Source: Amycolatopsis sp. CA-230715
GTDB lineage: Bacteria; Actinomycetota; Actinomycetes; Mycobacteriales; Pseudonocardiaceae
Assembly (NCBI RefSeq): GCF_018736145.1
Contig: NZ_CP059997.1
Coordinates: 1,673,501-1,737,500, forward strand
Length of the DNA stretch: 64,000 nucleotides
Direction of reading: 5' to 3'
Part shown: positions 8,747 through 20,183 of the stretch, in pieces
Layout: every line of letters starts with the position of its first letter
How positions within the stretch are numbered: the first letter of the stretch is position 1
The notes under the pieces: generated by a model
What the model was told of the DNA's origin: nothing
The model's database searches: none
The model's input: the letters and a program-made list of their open reading frames with translations, nothing else
Position numbers and translations under genes: made by a program

Positions 8747-9862
8747 TCAGGAACGCTTGTAGAACGGCAGTGCGACGACCTCGACGGGTTCGACCTTGCC
8801 GCGGACGTCGACCGAAAGCGCGGTGCCGGGTTCACTGTGCGCGCGGTCCACATAGGCCATCGCGATCGGGTAGCCGAGCGTCGGCGAAAGCGCGCCGCTG
8901 GTGACTTCGCCGACGGCGGTTCCATCAGCGGGGCCGGTCTCGGGCACCTCGGCGAGCAGCCGGTACCCGTGCCGTGGCGCGCGGCGCCCGGTGCCCCGCA
9001 GACCCACGAGCACGCGCGCGGGTTCGACATCCTTGCGACCGGACAGGGCCGCCCTGCCGACGAAGTCGCCGGGCTTTTCGAACTTCACGACGCGGCCGAA
9101 ACCGGCGTCGAACGGGGTGAGCGCGGCGGACAACTCGTTGCCGTACAACGGCATCCCGGCTTCGAGGCGCAGGGTGTCGCGGCAGGCGAGCCCGGCGGGG
9201 AGCAGCCCTTGCGGTGCGCCCGCCTCGGTCAGCACCTGCCAGACGCCCGGTGCCTCGGCCGCGGGCACGTACAGCTCGAACCCGTCTTCGCCGGTGTACC
9301 CGGTGCGGGCCAACAGGATCTCGACACCCTTCACCGCGGACGGCACGCTCGCGTAGTACTTCAGCTCGTCGAGCTTCGCGTCGGTGACCGAGGCGACGAT
9401 CTCGGCGGATTTCGGGCCCTGCACGGCGATCAGCGCGACCTCGTCCGACCGGTTCGTGACCACGGCGTCGAACCCGGCGACGCGGTCGGACAGTGCGGCG
9501 TCGACGACCGCGGCGTTGCCCGCGTTGGCCACCACGAGGAATTTCTCCTCGGCGAGCCGGTAGACCACGAGGTCGTCGAGCACGTCGCCGTCGGCGTCGC
9601 AGATCATCGTGTAGCGCGCCCTGCCGACCTTGACGCCGGAGAGGTTGCCGACGAACGCGTAGTCGAGCATGGCCGCGGCCTGCGGCCCGGTCACCTCGAT
9701 CTCGGCCATGTGGGACAGGTCGAACAGCCCGGCCGCTTCGCGGACCGCGCGGTGCTCGGCCAGCTCGCTGGAGTACCGCACCGGCATCTTCCAGCCCGCG
9801 AAGTCGGTGAACAGCGCGCCGAGTCCACTGTGGACGTCGTTGAGGGGGGACAATTTCGTCAT
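8747..9862 (-). CDS. gcvT: Aminomethyltransferase (glycine cleavage T protein)
   Basis: The 371-aa T protein transfers the one-carbon unit from aminomethyl-lipoyl GcvH to tetrahydrofolate, releasing ammonia. Recognisable blocks are the N-terminal FTDFAGWKMPVRY, the folate-binding FDLSHMAEIEVTG, the central RTGYTGEDGFELYV and the C-terminal domain with GEVTSGALSPTLGYPIAMAY. It is separated from gcvP by 17 bp. Size and motifs are normal. Confidence 0.95.
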   Translation of the reverse strand: MTKLSPLNDVHSGLGALFTDFAGWKMPVRYSSELAEHRAVREAAGLFDLSHMAEIEVTGPQAAAMLDYAFVGNLSGVKVGRARYTMICDADGDVLDDLVVYRLAEEKFLVVANAGNAAVVDAALSDRVAGFDAVVTNRSDEVALIAVQGPKSAEIVASVTDAKLDELKYYASVPSAVKGVEILLARTGYTGEDGFELYVPAAEAPGVWQVLTEAGAPQGLLPAGLACRDTLRLEAGMPLYGNELSAALTPFDAGFGRVVKFEKPGDFVGRAALSGRKDVEPARVLVGLRGTGRRAPRHGYRLLAEVPETGPADGTAVGEVTSGALSPTLGYPIAMAYVDRAHSEPGTALSVDVRGKVEPVEVVALPFYKRS

Positions 9863-9879
9863 CGGGGTTTCCGCTCCGG

Positions 9880-12714
<2,835 letters not shown>

Positions 12715-12767
12715 GTGGGAGCTCCTCGGTCGGTGCGCACACGGGGCGACCCGTCCGCGCTGGGAAC

Positions 12768-12957
12768 TCCCCCTCTGTCATGGCACCTGAGAGTTTCACC
12801 CTCGCCGGAGCGGGGGCTTTCACCTTGGGTGAGGCGCGCGTGCGCCTGCTTTCCAGAGTGGCCTGGCCTGAAGCGGTAGTTGTACCTGAGAGATTGGTGG
12901 GGAGTTTGCTCCTTCGGTGCCCCGTCCGCCAAGGCGGCGGGGGCTCTCCCGCTCCGG
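12768..12957 (-). promoter_or_regulatory. Tandem glycine riboswitch upstream of gcvP
   Basis: On the minus strand two glycine-aptamer-like modules follow one another. Aptamer 1 (about 12957-12874) has GCGGGAGAGCC, then GCACCGAAGGAGCAA and AATCTCTCAGGTA. Aptamer 2 (about 12872-12768) has TCTGGAAAG, then CGGCGAGGGTGAAACTCTC, AGGTGCCATGACAGAGG. These are the conserved cores of the gcvT-type riboswitch family. It sits 53 nt before gcvP; in known cases glycine binding turns the operon on. Together with flanks it accounts for the 325-bp gap between gcvP and the peptidase gene. Confidence 0.95.
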
Positions 12958-13006
12958 CTCGTTCAGCCCGATCTGCAGTTGTTTATCGTGCATACCGTAC
13001 GTGCTG

Positions 13007-13031
13007 GCCTCGGGCCTCGTCCAGCCGAGGC
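13007..13031 (-). terminator. Possible terminator hairpin downstream of the S33 peptidase gene
   Basis: GCCTCGG at 13007-13013 pairs with CCGAGGC at 13025-13031, an 11-nt loop between. It lies 9 bp past the peptidase stop and upstream of the riboswitch, where a break between transcripts is expected. There is no U-run, so this is only a candidate. Confidence 0.35.
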
Positions 13032-13039
13032 GGTTCACC

Positions 13040-14296
13040 TCACGCGCGGCCCCGTGCCAGGTCGATGAGCCTGTCCAGCACCCTGCCGCCGTCGGCGCGC
13101 ATCGCGTTGTGCTCGTACTCGTTCGTCAGCCACGGGCGGAGGCCGCGGACCAGCGAAACGGTCTCCATCGAGTACTCGGCCTCGACGTAGGCGTCCTCGG
13201 CGAAGATCGCCGCGGCGGCGGGCACCTCGTTCTCGGCGAGCCGCTCGGCGTCGTACAGCTTCGGCCACTCGTACTCGGCGAGGATCTCGGCCGCCTCCCG
13301 CCACGGCGCCAGCTCGCCGTACTCGGTGAACATCCACGGGTAGACGTGCTCGCCGGTGAACCCCTCCGGCGGCAGGTCGGGCCGCGTGCGCTCGGCCGAC
13401 CAGCGCGTCGCCACCCCGTCGGCGTAGCTCGACTCGTGCACGACCGCGTACAGCGGGTTGCGGCGGAACGGGTCGGCCGCTTCGACGTCGTGGAGGAACG
13501 CGCGCGAGCCCTTCGGCAGCTCGATCAGGTAGTGCAGGCGCTCGGCGCCGTCGCTCATCCCGAGCGCGTGGCCGAGCTGCTGGAAGCGGCGCGGGGTCAG
13601 GCGGTCGCCGGAGGGCAGGCGGACGTCCTCGTTCTCCAGCCACTAGTGGATTTCGAGCACGCGGTCGCGATCCGCGGGGTAGCGCTCGTAGTAGCGGCGC
13701 GTGCGCTCGACGACCCGCTCGTAGGTCTTGCGGTAGATGTCGTCGACGTCGCGGCCGACCGGCGGCACTCCCCCGGTGAAGAACGCCTCCCGCAGCCCTT
13801 CGGGAGCCAGCGAAAGGTAGCTCAGCGTGCAGAACCCGCCGAAGGACTGCCCGGTCACGCTCCACTTGTCGCCGCCGAGCGCCTCGCGGACCAGTTCGGC
13901 GTCCCGCACGATCGAGTCCGCGCGGAAGTGCTTGAGGTAGTCGGCCTGCTGCTGGGGTGTCTCCCCCACCGGGTCGCCCACCGGCGTCGACCGGCCGGTG
14001 CCGCGCTGGTCGAGCATGAGCACGCGGTAGTCCTTGAGCGCCCGTTCGAGCCACGCCGGGCCGGACGGGTGCCGCGTCGGCCGCGGCGCCTCGTGGCCGG
14101 GGCCGCCCTGCAGGTACACCAGGAACGGTTTGTCCGTGCCGTCCGGATCCGCGACCTCGCGCGCGAACACGGTGATCAGCTCGCCGCCGGGATCGGCGTG
14201 GTCGAGCGGGACCGTGACCTCGTGCTCGGTCAGGGCGAGGCCGTGGGTGCGGACGCGGGTGCTGACGATGTTCGTGGCGGGCATGCGCCCGATCAT
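13040..14296 (-). pseudogene. S33 alpha/beta-hydrolase (proline iminopeptidase type) with an in-frame TAG
   Basis: Two consecutive pieces in one frame make a single S33 peptidase of about 418 codons. The N-terminal part has an oxyanion LQGGPG motif, MLDQRGTGRS and nucleophile elbow GQSFGG. The C-terminal part has PWMFTEYGEL and the catalytic-acid/His region. They are separated only by a TAG at 13645-13643 (EIH-stop-WLENEDVRLPSGDR), with no frameshift and conserved sequence on both sides. A single GAG-to-TAG change would explain it. It could be a recent loss of function or a sequence error. Start 14296 or 14284 (MPATN). Confidence 0.85.
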
Positions 14297-14371
14297 GTCA
14301 GCGCCGGGTCGCCGGGGTCACCCGACTTCAGTCGTTATCAGGATTTCATCGGTCCTCTCTAAGGTGCGCGC

Positions 14372-15577
14372 ATGACGCGAAGGACAGCTCTGTGGATCTC
14401 CGGTGCCGCGCTGGTCGTCACCGCGGCCGTGACCGGTGGCACGCTCGCCGCCGCGGCACCGGCCGAAGGCACGATCGTCAACGCCGGCGCGGACGACGTG
14501 GTGGCCGGGCGGTACATCGTCACGCTCAAAGACAACACCGCTGGCGCCACCGATGTCATTGACCGGGTCGCCGCCGCCTACGACGCGAACGTCGAAAGGC
14601 GTTACCAGGCAACGATTCGCGGGTTCTCCGCGCGGATGGACCCGACGCGGGCGAAGCGCATGGCCGCCGATCCGGACGTGGCCTCGATCGAAACCGTGCG
14701 CTCGATGCGGACCGACGCGGCTACTCCCAGCACGCCTTCGGCGGTGCCCAGCTGGGGCCTCGACCGCATCAACCAGCGCGACCTCCCGCTCGACGGCGAC
14801 GCCACCCGGCAGGCCGACGGCGGCGCGGGCGTCACCGCGTACGTGCTGGACACCGGTGTGCGGCTGACCCACGACGAGTTCGAAGGCCGCGCGACGTCGG
14901 GCTGGGACTTCGTCGACAACGACCCCGACGCGAGCGACGCCTGCGGGCACGGCACCCATGTCGCGGGCACGGTGGCGGGCAAGACCTTCGGCGTGGCGCC
15001 CAAGGCGAAGATCGTCGCGGTGCGCGTGCAGCCCTGCGGCACCACCGTGACGCCGAGCGACTCCGTGCTGGCCGGTGTGGACTGGGTGACGGCCAACGCG
15101 AAGCACCCCGCCGTGGCGAACATGAGCCTCGGGTACCCGGGCAGCTCCCCCGCGCTGGAGAACGCCGTCCGCCGCTCGATCGCCTCCGGCATCACCTACA
15201 CGATCGCCGCGGGCAACTTCTTCGTCCCGGCGTGCACATTCACCCCGGCCAACGTCCGCGAGGCGATCGTGGTCGCCAACTCCAACCAGAAGGACGACCG
15301 CGCCGCGGAAAGCCACTGGGGCGACTGCGTCGACCTGTTCGCGCCGGGCACCGACATCGTTTCGTCGACCTTCGCCGACGACCACAGCAGCGGCGCGATG
15401 AGCGGCACCTCGATGTCCTCGCCGCACGTGGCGGGCGCCGCGGCGGTGTACCTTTCGCGCCACCCCGGCGCTTCGCCGGAGGAGGTGCAGCGGGCCCTGA
15501 CGGAGAACGCGACGCGCGACAAGATCGGCTACGCGATGCCCGGCACCCCGAACCTGTTGCTGTACACGGGCCCCTGA
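14372..15577 (+). CDS. Secreted subtilisin-like serine protease (S8) with I9 propeptide
   Basis: The 401-aa preproprotein has a signal peptide (MTRRTALWISGAALVV, then Ala-rich cleavage region near residue 30), an inhibitor I9 propeptide (GRYIVTLKDN to about residue 110) and an S8 catalytic domain. Its triad is Asp160 (VLDTGVR), His193 (CGHGTHVAG) and Ser347 (GTSMSSPH). It is expected to be exported and self-processed, with a role in extracellular protein degradation. AAGG lies 7 nt before the ATG. The mRNA probably ends at the strong hairpin at 15593-15638. Confidence 0.93.
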   Translation: MTRRTALWISGAALVVTAAVTGGTLAAAAPAEGTIVNAGADDVVAGRYIVTLKDNTAGATDVIDRVAAAYDANVERRYQATIRGFSARMDPTRAKRMAADPDVASIETVRSMRTDAATPSTPSAVPSWGLDRINQRDLPLDGDATRQADGGAGVTAYVLDTGVRLTHDEFEGRATSGWDFVDNDPDASDACGHGTHVAGTVAGKTFGVAPKAKIVAVRVQPCGTTVTPSDSVLAGVDWVTANAKHPAVANMSLGYPGSSPALENAVRRSIASGITYTIAAGNFFVPACTFTPANVREAIVVANSNQKDDRAAESHWGDCVDLFAPGTDIVSSTFADDHSSGAMSGTSMSSPHVAGAAAVYLSRHPGASPEEVQRALTENATRDKIGYAMPGTPNLLLYTGP

Positions 15578-15592
15578 GGGTTTTGCCCCGAA

Positions 15593-15638
15593 GAGGCTTG
15601 CCGTGCCCCGAAAGCCACTTCGGGGCACGGCAAGCCTC
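15593..15638 (+). terminator. 20-bp perfect stem-loop after the S8 protease
   Basis: Positions 15593-15612 pair without mismatch with 15619-15638 around a 6-nt loop. The core of the stem is one unit of the GCCCCGAA...TTCGGGGC repeat family, extended outward by GAGGCTTGCC/GGCAAGCCTC. It begins 16 nt after the protease stop and lies between convergent genes, so it probably terminates transcription. A TTTT run precedes rather than follows it on the plus strand. Confidence 0.75.
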
Positions 15639-15677
15639 GATGATTGCGTGAGATGTGTGGCGGGGAGGGTGCCGTGG

Positions 15678-15877
15678 TCCCCGAAGGCCACTTCGGGGAA
15701 TCTAGCGTCACTTTCTCGGCCCTCGCAGGTGCGCGGGCCGGGCCGTGCATGCCCCGAAGGTGGCCTTCAGGGCGCTAGACGACACAAATCCACCCCCCGC
15801 ACGCACGACCCCCGCGGCCCGTATGCCCTGAAGGTGACCTTCGGGGCGGTAGATGCCCCGAAAGCCACCTTCGGGGC
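15678..15877. repeat. Cluster of four more hairpin repeat units
   Basis: Units at 15678-15699, 15751-15773, 15825-15847 and 15855-15877 each have C(C)CCGAAG/CCCTGAAG on the left and CTTCGGGG/CTTCAGGG on the right. With the terminator before them they fill the 309-bp gap between the S8 protease and the SDR gene; nothing gene-like is seen there. Spacing is irregular (52, 51 and 7 bp), unlike a CRISPR array. The last pair matches the 3.8-kb pair nearly base for base. Confidence 0.8.
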
Positions 15878-15886
15878 ATGCGGCGT

Positions 15887-16651
15887 CTACAAAGGAGTGA
15901 CGTAGGCGCTGGAGATGCCGCCGTCGACCAGGAACTGCGACGCGGTGATGAACGAAGCGTCATCGCTGGCCAGGAAGGCGACCGCGGCGGCGATTTCCTC
16001 CGGTTCGGCGAACCGTCCAACCGGGACGTGCACCAGCCGGCGGGCCGCCCGTTCCGGGTCCTTCGCGAACAGTTCCTTCAGCAGCGGCGTGTTCACCGGG
16101 CCGGGGCACAGCGCGTTGACGCGGATGTTCTCGCGCGCGAATTCCACGCCGAGTTCCCGTGTCATCGCCAGCACCCCGCCTTTCGAGGCGCTGTAAGAGA
16201 TCTGCGAGGTCGCCGCGCCCATCACGGCCACGAAAGACGCCGTGTTCACAATGGACCCTTTGCCCTGGCGGCGCATGTGCGGCAGCGCGTACTTGCAGCA
16301 CAGGTACACCGAGGTCAGGTTCACCTGCTGCACGCGCTGCCACGCGTCGATACCGGTTTCCAGGATCGAGCCGTCGTCGGCGGGTGAGATGCCCGCGTTG
16401 TTGAATGCCACGTCCACGCTGCCGAACTTGTCCACCGTGCGCTGGAACAGGCCTTCGACCTCGGCCTCGTTCGTCACGTCGGTGTGCTCGTAGGCGCCGC
16501 CGACCTCGTCGGCCGCCGCCTTGCCCGCGGCGTCGTCGACGTCGGCGATGACGATCTTCGCGCCCTCGCTCGCGAGCCTGTGCGCCGTGGCGAGACCGAT
16601 ACCGCTCGCGCCGCCGGTGATCACCGCGACGCGGTTTTCGAACCGCTGCAT
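15887..16651 (-). CDS. Short-chain dehydrogenase/reductase
   Basis: The 254-aa NAD(P)-dependent oxidoreductase has the Rossmann motif TGGASGIG near residue 13, the NAG motif (FNNAGIS) and catalytic YSASK. Asp after the second strand (VIADVDD) suggests NAD(H) preference. It follows the aldehyde dehydrogenase, overlapping its stop. ATG at 16651 is preferred because GGAGG lies 7-8 nt upstream; the ATG at 16657 would be 1 nt from it. In this cluster it may oxidise an alcohol intermediate of a gamma-glutamylated amine, which is inferred. Confidence 0.9.
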   Translation of the reverse strand: MQRFENRVAVITGGASGIGLATAHRLASEGAKIVIADVDDAAGKAAADEVGGAYEHTDVTNEAEVEGLFQRTVDKFGSVDVAFNNAGISPADDGSILETGIDAWQRVQQVNLTSVYLCCKYALPHMRRQGKGSIVNTASFVAVMGAATSQISYSASKGGVLAMTRELGVEFARENIRVNALCPGPVNTPLLKELFAKDPERAARRLVHVPVGRFAEPEEIAAAVAFLASDDASFITASQFLVDGGISSAYVTPL

Positions 16652-16653
16652 GC

Positions 16654-18012
16654 TCATTCCTCCGTGCTGATGAAGACGTTCTTGGTTTCGGTGAAGGCGT
16701 CGACGGCGTCGGGGCCGAGTTCGCGGCCGAGCCCGGACTGCTTGAATCCGCCGAACGGGGTCCAGTAGCGGACCGAGGAGTGCGAGTTGACCGACAGGTT
16801 GCCCGCTTCGACGCCGCGGGACACGCGCAGCGCGCGCCCGACGTCGCGGGTCCAGATCGACCCGGACAGCCCGTACTCGGTGTGGTTGGCCATCGCGATC
16901 GCGTCGGCCTCGTCCTCGAATCCGACGACCGCGACGACCGGGCCGAAGATCTCGTCGGCCGCCAAGGGATCGGTGAGGTCCGGCGGGGTGACCACGGTCG
17001 GCGGGAACCAGAAACCCGGCCCGTCCGGCGCGCTGCCCCGGAACGCGATCGGCGCGCCGTCGGGCAGGTAGGAGGCGACCTTTTCCTTGTGCCGCGCGGA
17101 AATCAGCGGGCCCATCTCGGTGCTTTCCACGGCGGGGTCGCCCACCACGACGCCCGAGACCGCGGGTTCGAGCAGCGCCATGAACTTCTCGTGGACGCTG
17201 CGCTGCACCAAAATCAGCGAGCGCGCGCAGCAGTCCTGGCCCGCGTTGTCGAACACGCCGTAGGGCGCGGTCGCGGCTGCCTTGTCCAAATCGGAATCGG
17301 CGAACACGATGTTCGCGTTCTTCCCGCCGAGTTCGAGCGTCACGCGCTTCACCTGCTCCGCGCAGCCAGCCATGATCCGCCTGCCGACCTCGGTGGACCC
17401 GGTGAACACCACCTTCCGCACGCGCGGGTGGGTCACGAACCGCTCCCCCACCACCGATCCCTTGCCGGGCAGCACCTGGAACACGTCCTCGGGGATCCCG
17501 GCTTCGCGCGCCAGCTCGCCGAGCCGGATCGCGGTCAGCGGGGTCAGCTCGGCGGGTTTGAGCACGACGGTGTTGCCCGCCGCGAGCGCGGGCGCGAAAC
17601 CCCAGCCCGCGATCGGCATCGGGAAGTTCCACGGCACGATCACGCCGACCACGCCGAGCGGCTCGTGGAACGTGACGTTCAGCCCGCCCGGCACCGGGAT
17701 CTGCTTGCCGTTGAGCCGTTCCGGCGCGGCCGAGTAGTAGGTGAGCACGTCTCGGACGTTGCCCGCCTCCCAGCGCGCGTTGCCGATCGTGTGCCCGGAG
17801 TTGGCCACTTCGAGGCGCGCCAGGTTTTCGAGATCGGCGTCCACCGCGTCGGCGAACCGCCGCAGCAGGCGCGCCCTGTCCCCGGGGGCCACCGCGCGCC
17901 ACGCGGGGAAGGCGGCGTGCGCTCTCGCGATCGCAGCGTCCGTCTCCTCGGCGGAGGTCCCCTCGACCCCGGTCACCACCGCTTCGGTGGCGGGGTTGAT
18001 GACGTCGAACAT
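16654..18012 (-). CDS. Aldehyde dehydrogenase (gamma-glutamyl-aminoaldehyde type by context)
   Basis: The 452-aa NAD(P)-dependent ALDH has a general-base Glu in TLELGGKNANIVF, the catalytic Cys in NAGQDCCARS and the NAD-contacting PWNFP and FTGSTEVGRRI motifs. It lies between a PuuD-like hydrolase (2-bp gap) and an SDR gene (overlap). Next to a glutamine-synthetase-like ligase this matches the PuuC step of gamma-glutamylated polyamine or amino-alcohol degradation. The substrate is inferred from context; the family is certain. Confidence 0.92.
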   Translation of the reverse strand: MFDVINPATEAVVTGVEGTSAEETDAAIARAHAAFPAWRAVAPGDRARLLRRFADAVDADLENLARLEVANSGHTIGNARWEAGNVRDVLTYYSAAPERLNGKQIPVPGGLNVTFHEPLGVVGVIVPWNFPMPIAGWGFAPALAAGNTVVLKPAELTPLTAIRLGELAREAGIPEDVFQVLPGKGSVVGERFVTHPRVRKVVFTGSTEVGRRIMAGCAEQVKRVTLELGGKNANIVFADSDLDKAAATAPYGVFDNAGQDCCARSLILVQRSVHEKFMALLEPAVSGVVVGDPAVESTEMGPLISARHKEKVASYLPDGAPIAFRGSAPDGPGFWFPPTVVTPPDLTDPLAADEIFGPVVAVVGFEDEADAIAMANHTEYGLSGSIWTRDVGRALRVSRGVEAGNLSVNSHSSVRYWTPFGGFKQSGLGRELGPDAVDAFTETKNVFISTEE

Positions 18013-18014
18013 GC

Positions 18015-18740
18015 TCAAGCGCCCTTCTCTCGTCGCTCCTTCGCCGCCGCGACGAGCGCGGCGAAGAGGCGGACGTCGTCGATGTCCTGTTCCGGGTGCC
18101 ACTGCACCCCGAGCGCGAAACCGGGACCGGGCAGCTCGACGGCCTCGACCGTGCCGTCGGATGCCCAGCCCACCGCGCGCAGGCCGTCCCCGAGCGCGGC
18201 GACGGCCTGGTGGTGATAGCAGCGCCCCTTCGTCTCCCCGCCGAGGATCGACGCCGCGAGGCTGCCTTCGGCGAGGGTGACCGTGGTGGTGCCGAACGTC
18301 GCGCGCGCGGGCTGGTGCGCGAGATCCCCGGTGGTCTCGGGCAGGTGCTGGGTCAGCGTCCCGCCGAGCGCGACGTTGAGCACCTCCATCCCGCGGCAGA
18401 CGCCCAGCACCGGCACCCCGGTGGCCAGCGCGCGGTCGAGCAGCCCGAATTCGAAGGAGTCCCGGTCCGGCCTGGTGTAGGTGGTTTCGTGCGGTTCCTC
18501 GCCGTACCGCGCCGGTTCCACGTCCGCGCCGCCGACCAGCACCAGACCGTCCACAACGGACAGCAGCCGGTCCGGCGCGTCGACGACCGGCGGCAGCAGC
18601 ACCGGGATCCCGCCCGCGCGCACCACCCCGTCGAGGTAGACGCGGTGCAGCAGCGCGGCTTCGGTCTCCCACACCGCGAACGAACTGGGTTCGAGGTACG
18701 TGGTCAGGCCGATGACCGGGTCAGAGCCGTTCGAAGCCAC
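18015..18740 (-). CDS. Class I GATase-like gamma-glutamyl hydrolase (PuuD type)
   Basis: This 241-aa peptidase C26 protein has the nucleophile Cys in LGVCRGMEVLNV, the His-Glu pair in GVQWHPEQD and the N-terminal VIGLTTYLEP strand. Members such as PuuD remove the gamma-glutamyl group at the end of polyamine degradation. Its start overlaps the glutamine-synthetase-like gene by 20 bp, and it is followed at 2 bp by the aldehyde dehydrogenase, so the protecting and deprotecting enzymes are translationally coupled. Confidence 0.9.
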   Translation of the reverse strand: MASNGSDPVIGLTTYLEPSSFAVWETEAALLHRVYLDGVVRAGGIPVLLPPVVDAPDRLLSVVDGLVLVGGADVEPARYGEEPHETTYTRPDRDSFEFGLLDRALATGVPVLGVCRGMEVLNVALGGTLTQHLPETTGDLAHQPARATFGTTTVTLAEGSLAASILGGETKGRCYHHQAVAALGDGLRAVGWASDGTVEAVELPGPGFALGVQWHPEQDIDDVRLFAALVAAAKERREKGA

Positions 18741-20085
18741 GGATCCGCTCCCAATCGGTGACGGCGGCGTCGAAGGCGGCCAGCTCGATCCGCGCCGCGT
18801 TGAGGTAGTGGGCCACCACGTCCTCGCCGAACGCCGCGCGCGCGAGTTCGCTGCCTTCCAGCAGCGCGGCGGCTTCCCGCAGGGTCGTCGGCACGGTGGG
18901 TTTGCCGGACTCGTAAGCGTTTCCGGTCAGTTCCGGCTCCAGCGGCAGCTTCCGCTCGATGCCGTGCAGCCCGGCCGCGATCAGCGCGGCGACCGCGAGG
19001 TAGGGGTTCACGTCGCCGCCCGGCACCCGGTTCTCCACCCGCAGCGACGGCCCGTGACCCACCACGCGCAGCGCGCACGTGCGGTTGTCGGTGCCCCACG
19101 CGACCGCGGTCGGCGCGAAGCTGCCCGGCACGAAACGCTTGTAGGAGTTGATGTTCGGCGCCAGGAAGTAGGTGAACTCCCGCAGGCAGGCGAGCTGGCC
19201 CGCGATGAAGTGCTCCATCAGTTCCGAGAACCCGCCCTGCCGGTCACCGGCGAGCACCGCCTCGCCCTCGGTGGAGCGCAGGCTGACGTGGATGTGGCAG
19301 GAGTTCCCCTCGCGCTCGTCGTACTTCGCCATGAAGGTGAGGCTCTTGCCCTCCTGCGCGGCGATCTCCTTCGCCCCTGTCTTGTAGATCCCGTGGTTGT
19401 CGCAGGTGGCCAGCGCGCCGGTGTAGCGGAACGCGATCTCCTGCTGGCCGAGGTTGCATTCGCCCTTCGCGGACTCGACGTACATCCCGGCGCCGGTCAT
19501 CGCGTTGCGGATGCGGCGGAGCAACCGCTCCACGCGCCCGGTGCCGAGCAGCGAATAGTCCACATTGTACTGGTTGGACCCGCTCAGGCCGTGGTAACCG
19601 CGCCGCCACGCGTCCTCGTAGCTGTCGTCGAAGAGAATGAACTCCAGCTCGGTGCCGACGAACGCGGCGAGGCCCCGCTCGGCGAGCCGGTCGAGCTGGC
19701 GGCGCAGGATCTGCCTCGGCGACGCGCTCACCTCGCCGCCTTCGACCCATTCGACGTCGCACAGCACCAGCGCGGTGCCCTCGTGCCACGGCACGTGCCG
19801 CAGGGTGGACAGATCGGGCCGCAGCACGAAGTCCCCGTAGCCGCGCTCCCACGACGACATCGCGAACCCGTCGACGGTGTTCATGTCCACGTCGACCGCG
19901 AGCAGGTAGTTGCACGCCTCGGTGGCGTGCGGGACGACCTCGTTGAGGAAGTATTCAGCCGCGCACCGCTTGCCCTGGAGCCTGCCCTGCATGTCCGTCA
20001 TGGCGACCAGGACGGTGTCGATCGCGCCCGCCGCGACCAGCTCGCGCAGCCGGTCGAGGGTGAGCATGCCGGTGTTGCCTGCCAT
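18721..20085 (-). CDS. Glutamine synthetase-like gamma-glutamyl-amine ligase
   Basis: The 454-aa protein is a GlnA-family ligase. Its signature blocks are VPGGDVNPYLAVAALIAAG, NSCHIHVSL and GTDNRTCALRV, with an N-terminal beta-grasp domain. The genomic link to GATase hydrolase, ALDH and SDR genes indicates that it belongs with GlnA3/GlnA4-type enzymes of Streptomyces, which gamma-glutamylate polyamines or ethanolamine, and is not the housekeeping glutamine synthetase. It heads a minus-strand operon and diverges from an amidohydrolase gene over 98 bp. The exact amine is unknown. Confidence 0.88.
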   Translation of the reverse strand: MAGNTGMLTLDRLRELVAAGAIDTVLVAMTDMQGRLQGKRCAAEYFLNEVVPHATEACNYLLAVDVDMNTVDGFAMSSWERGYGDFVLRPDLSTLRHVPWHEGTALVLCDVEWVEGGEVSASPRQILRRQLDRLAERGLAAFVGTELEFILFDDSYEDAWRRGYHGLSGSNQYNVDYSLLGTGRVERLLRRIRNAMTGAGMYVESAKGECNLGQQEIAFRYTGALATCDNHGIYKTGAKEIAAQEGKSLTFMAKYDEREGNSCHIHVSLRSTEGEAVLAGDRQGGFSELMEHFIAGQLACLREFTYFLAPNINSYKRFVPGSFAPTAVAWGTDNRTCALRVVGHGPSLRVENRVPGGDVNPYLAVAALIAAGLHGIERKLPLEPELTGNAYESGKPTVPTTLREAAALLEGSELARAAFGEDVVAHYLNAARIELAAFDAAVTDWERIRGFERL

Positions 20086-20183
20086 CGCGGCCCTTTCCTG
20101 GAGCTACCCGGAGTCTTAAGGATCAAAGCAGACCCATTGAAGCGAGGTCAACCGGACCCGCGGGATCGGGTTATCGTCACGAG

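Noticed and set aside
13643..13645. Amber codon as pyrrolysine or programmed readthrough
   Set aside because: No pyl genes, no special downstream structure seen; a point mutation or error is simpler.
14318..15691. 457-codon minus-strand frame opposite the S8 protease
   Set aside because: The S8 frame has the full catalytic triad and signal peptide; the antisense frame is Arg/Val/Gly-rich without domains.
15605..15877. CRISPR-like repeat array
   Set aside because: Each unit is itself palindromic, spacing is irregular (7 to ~52 bp), and no cas genes are present.
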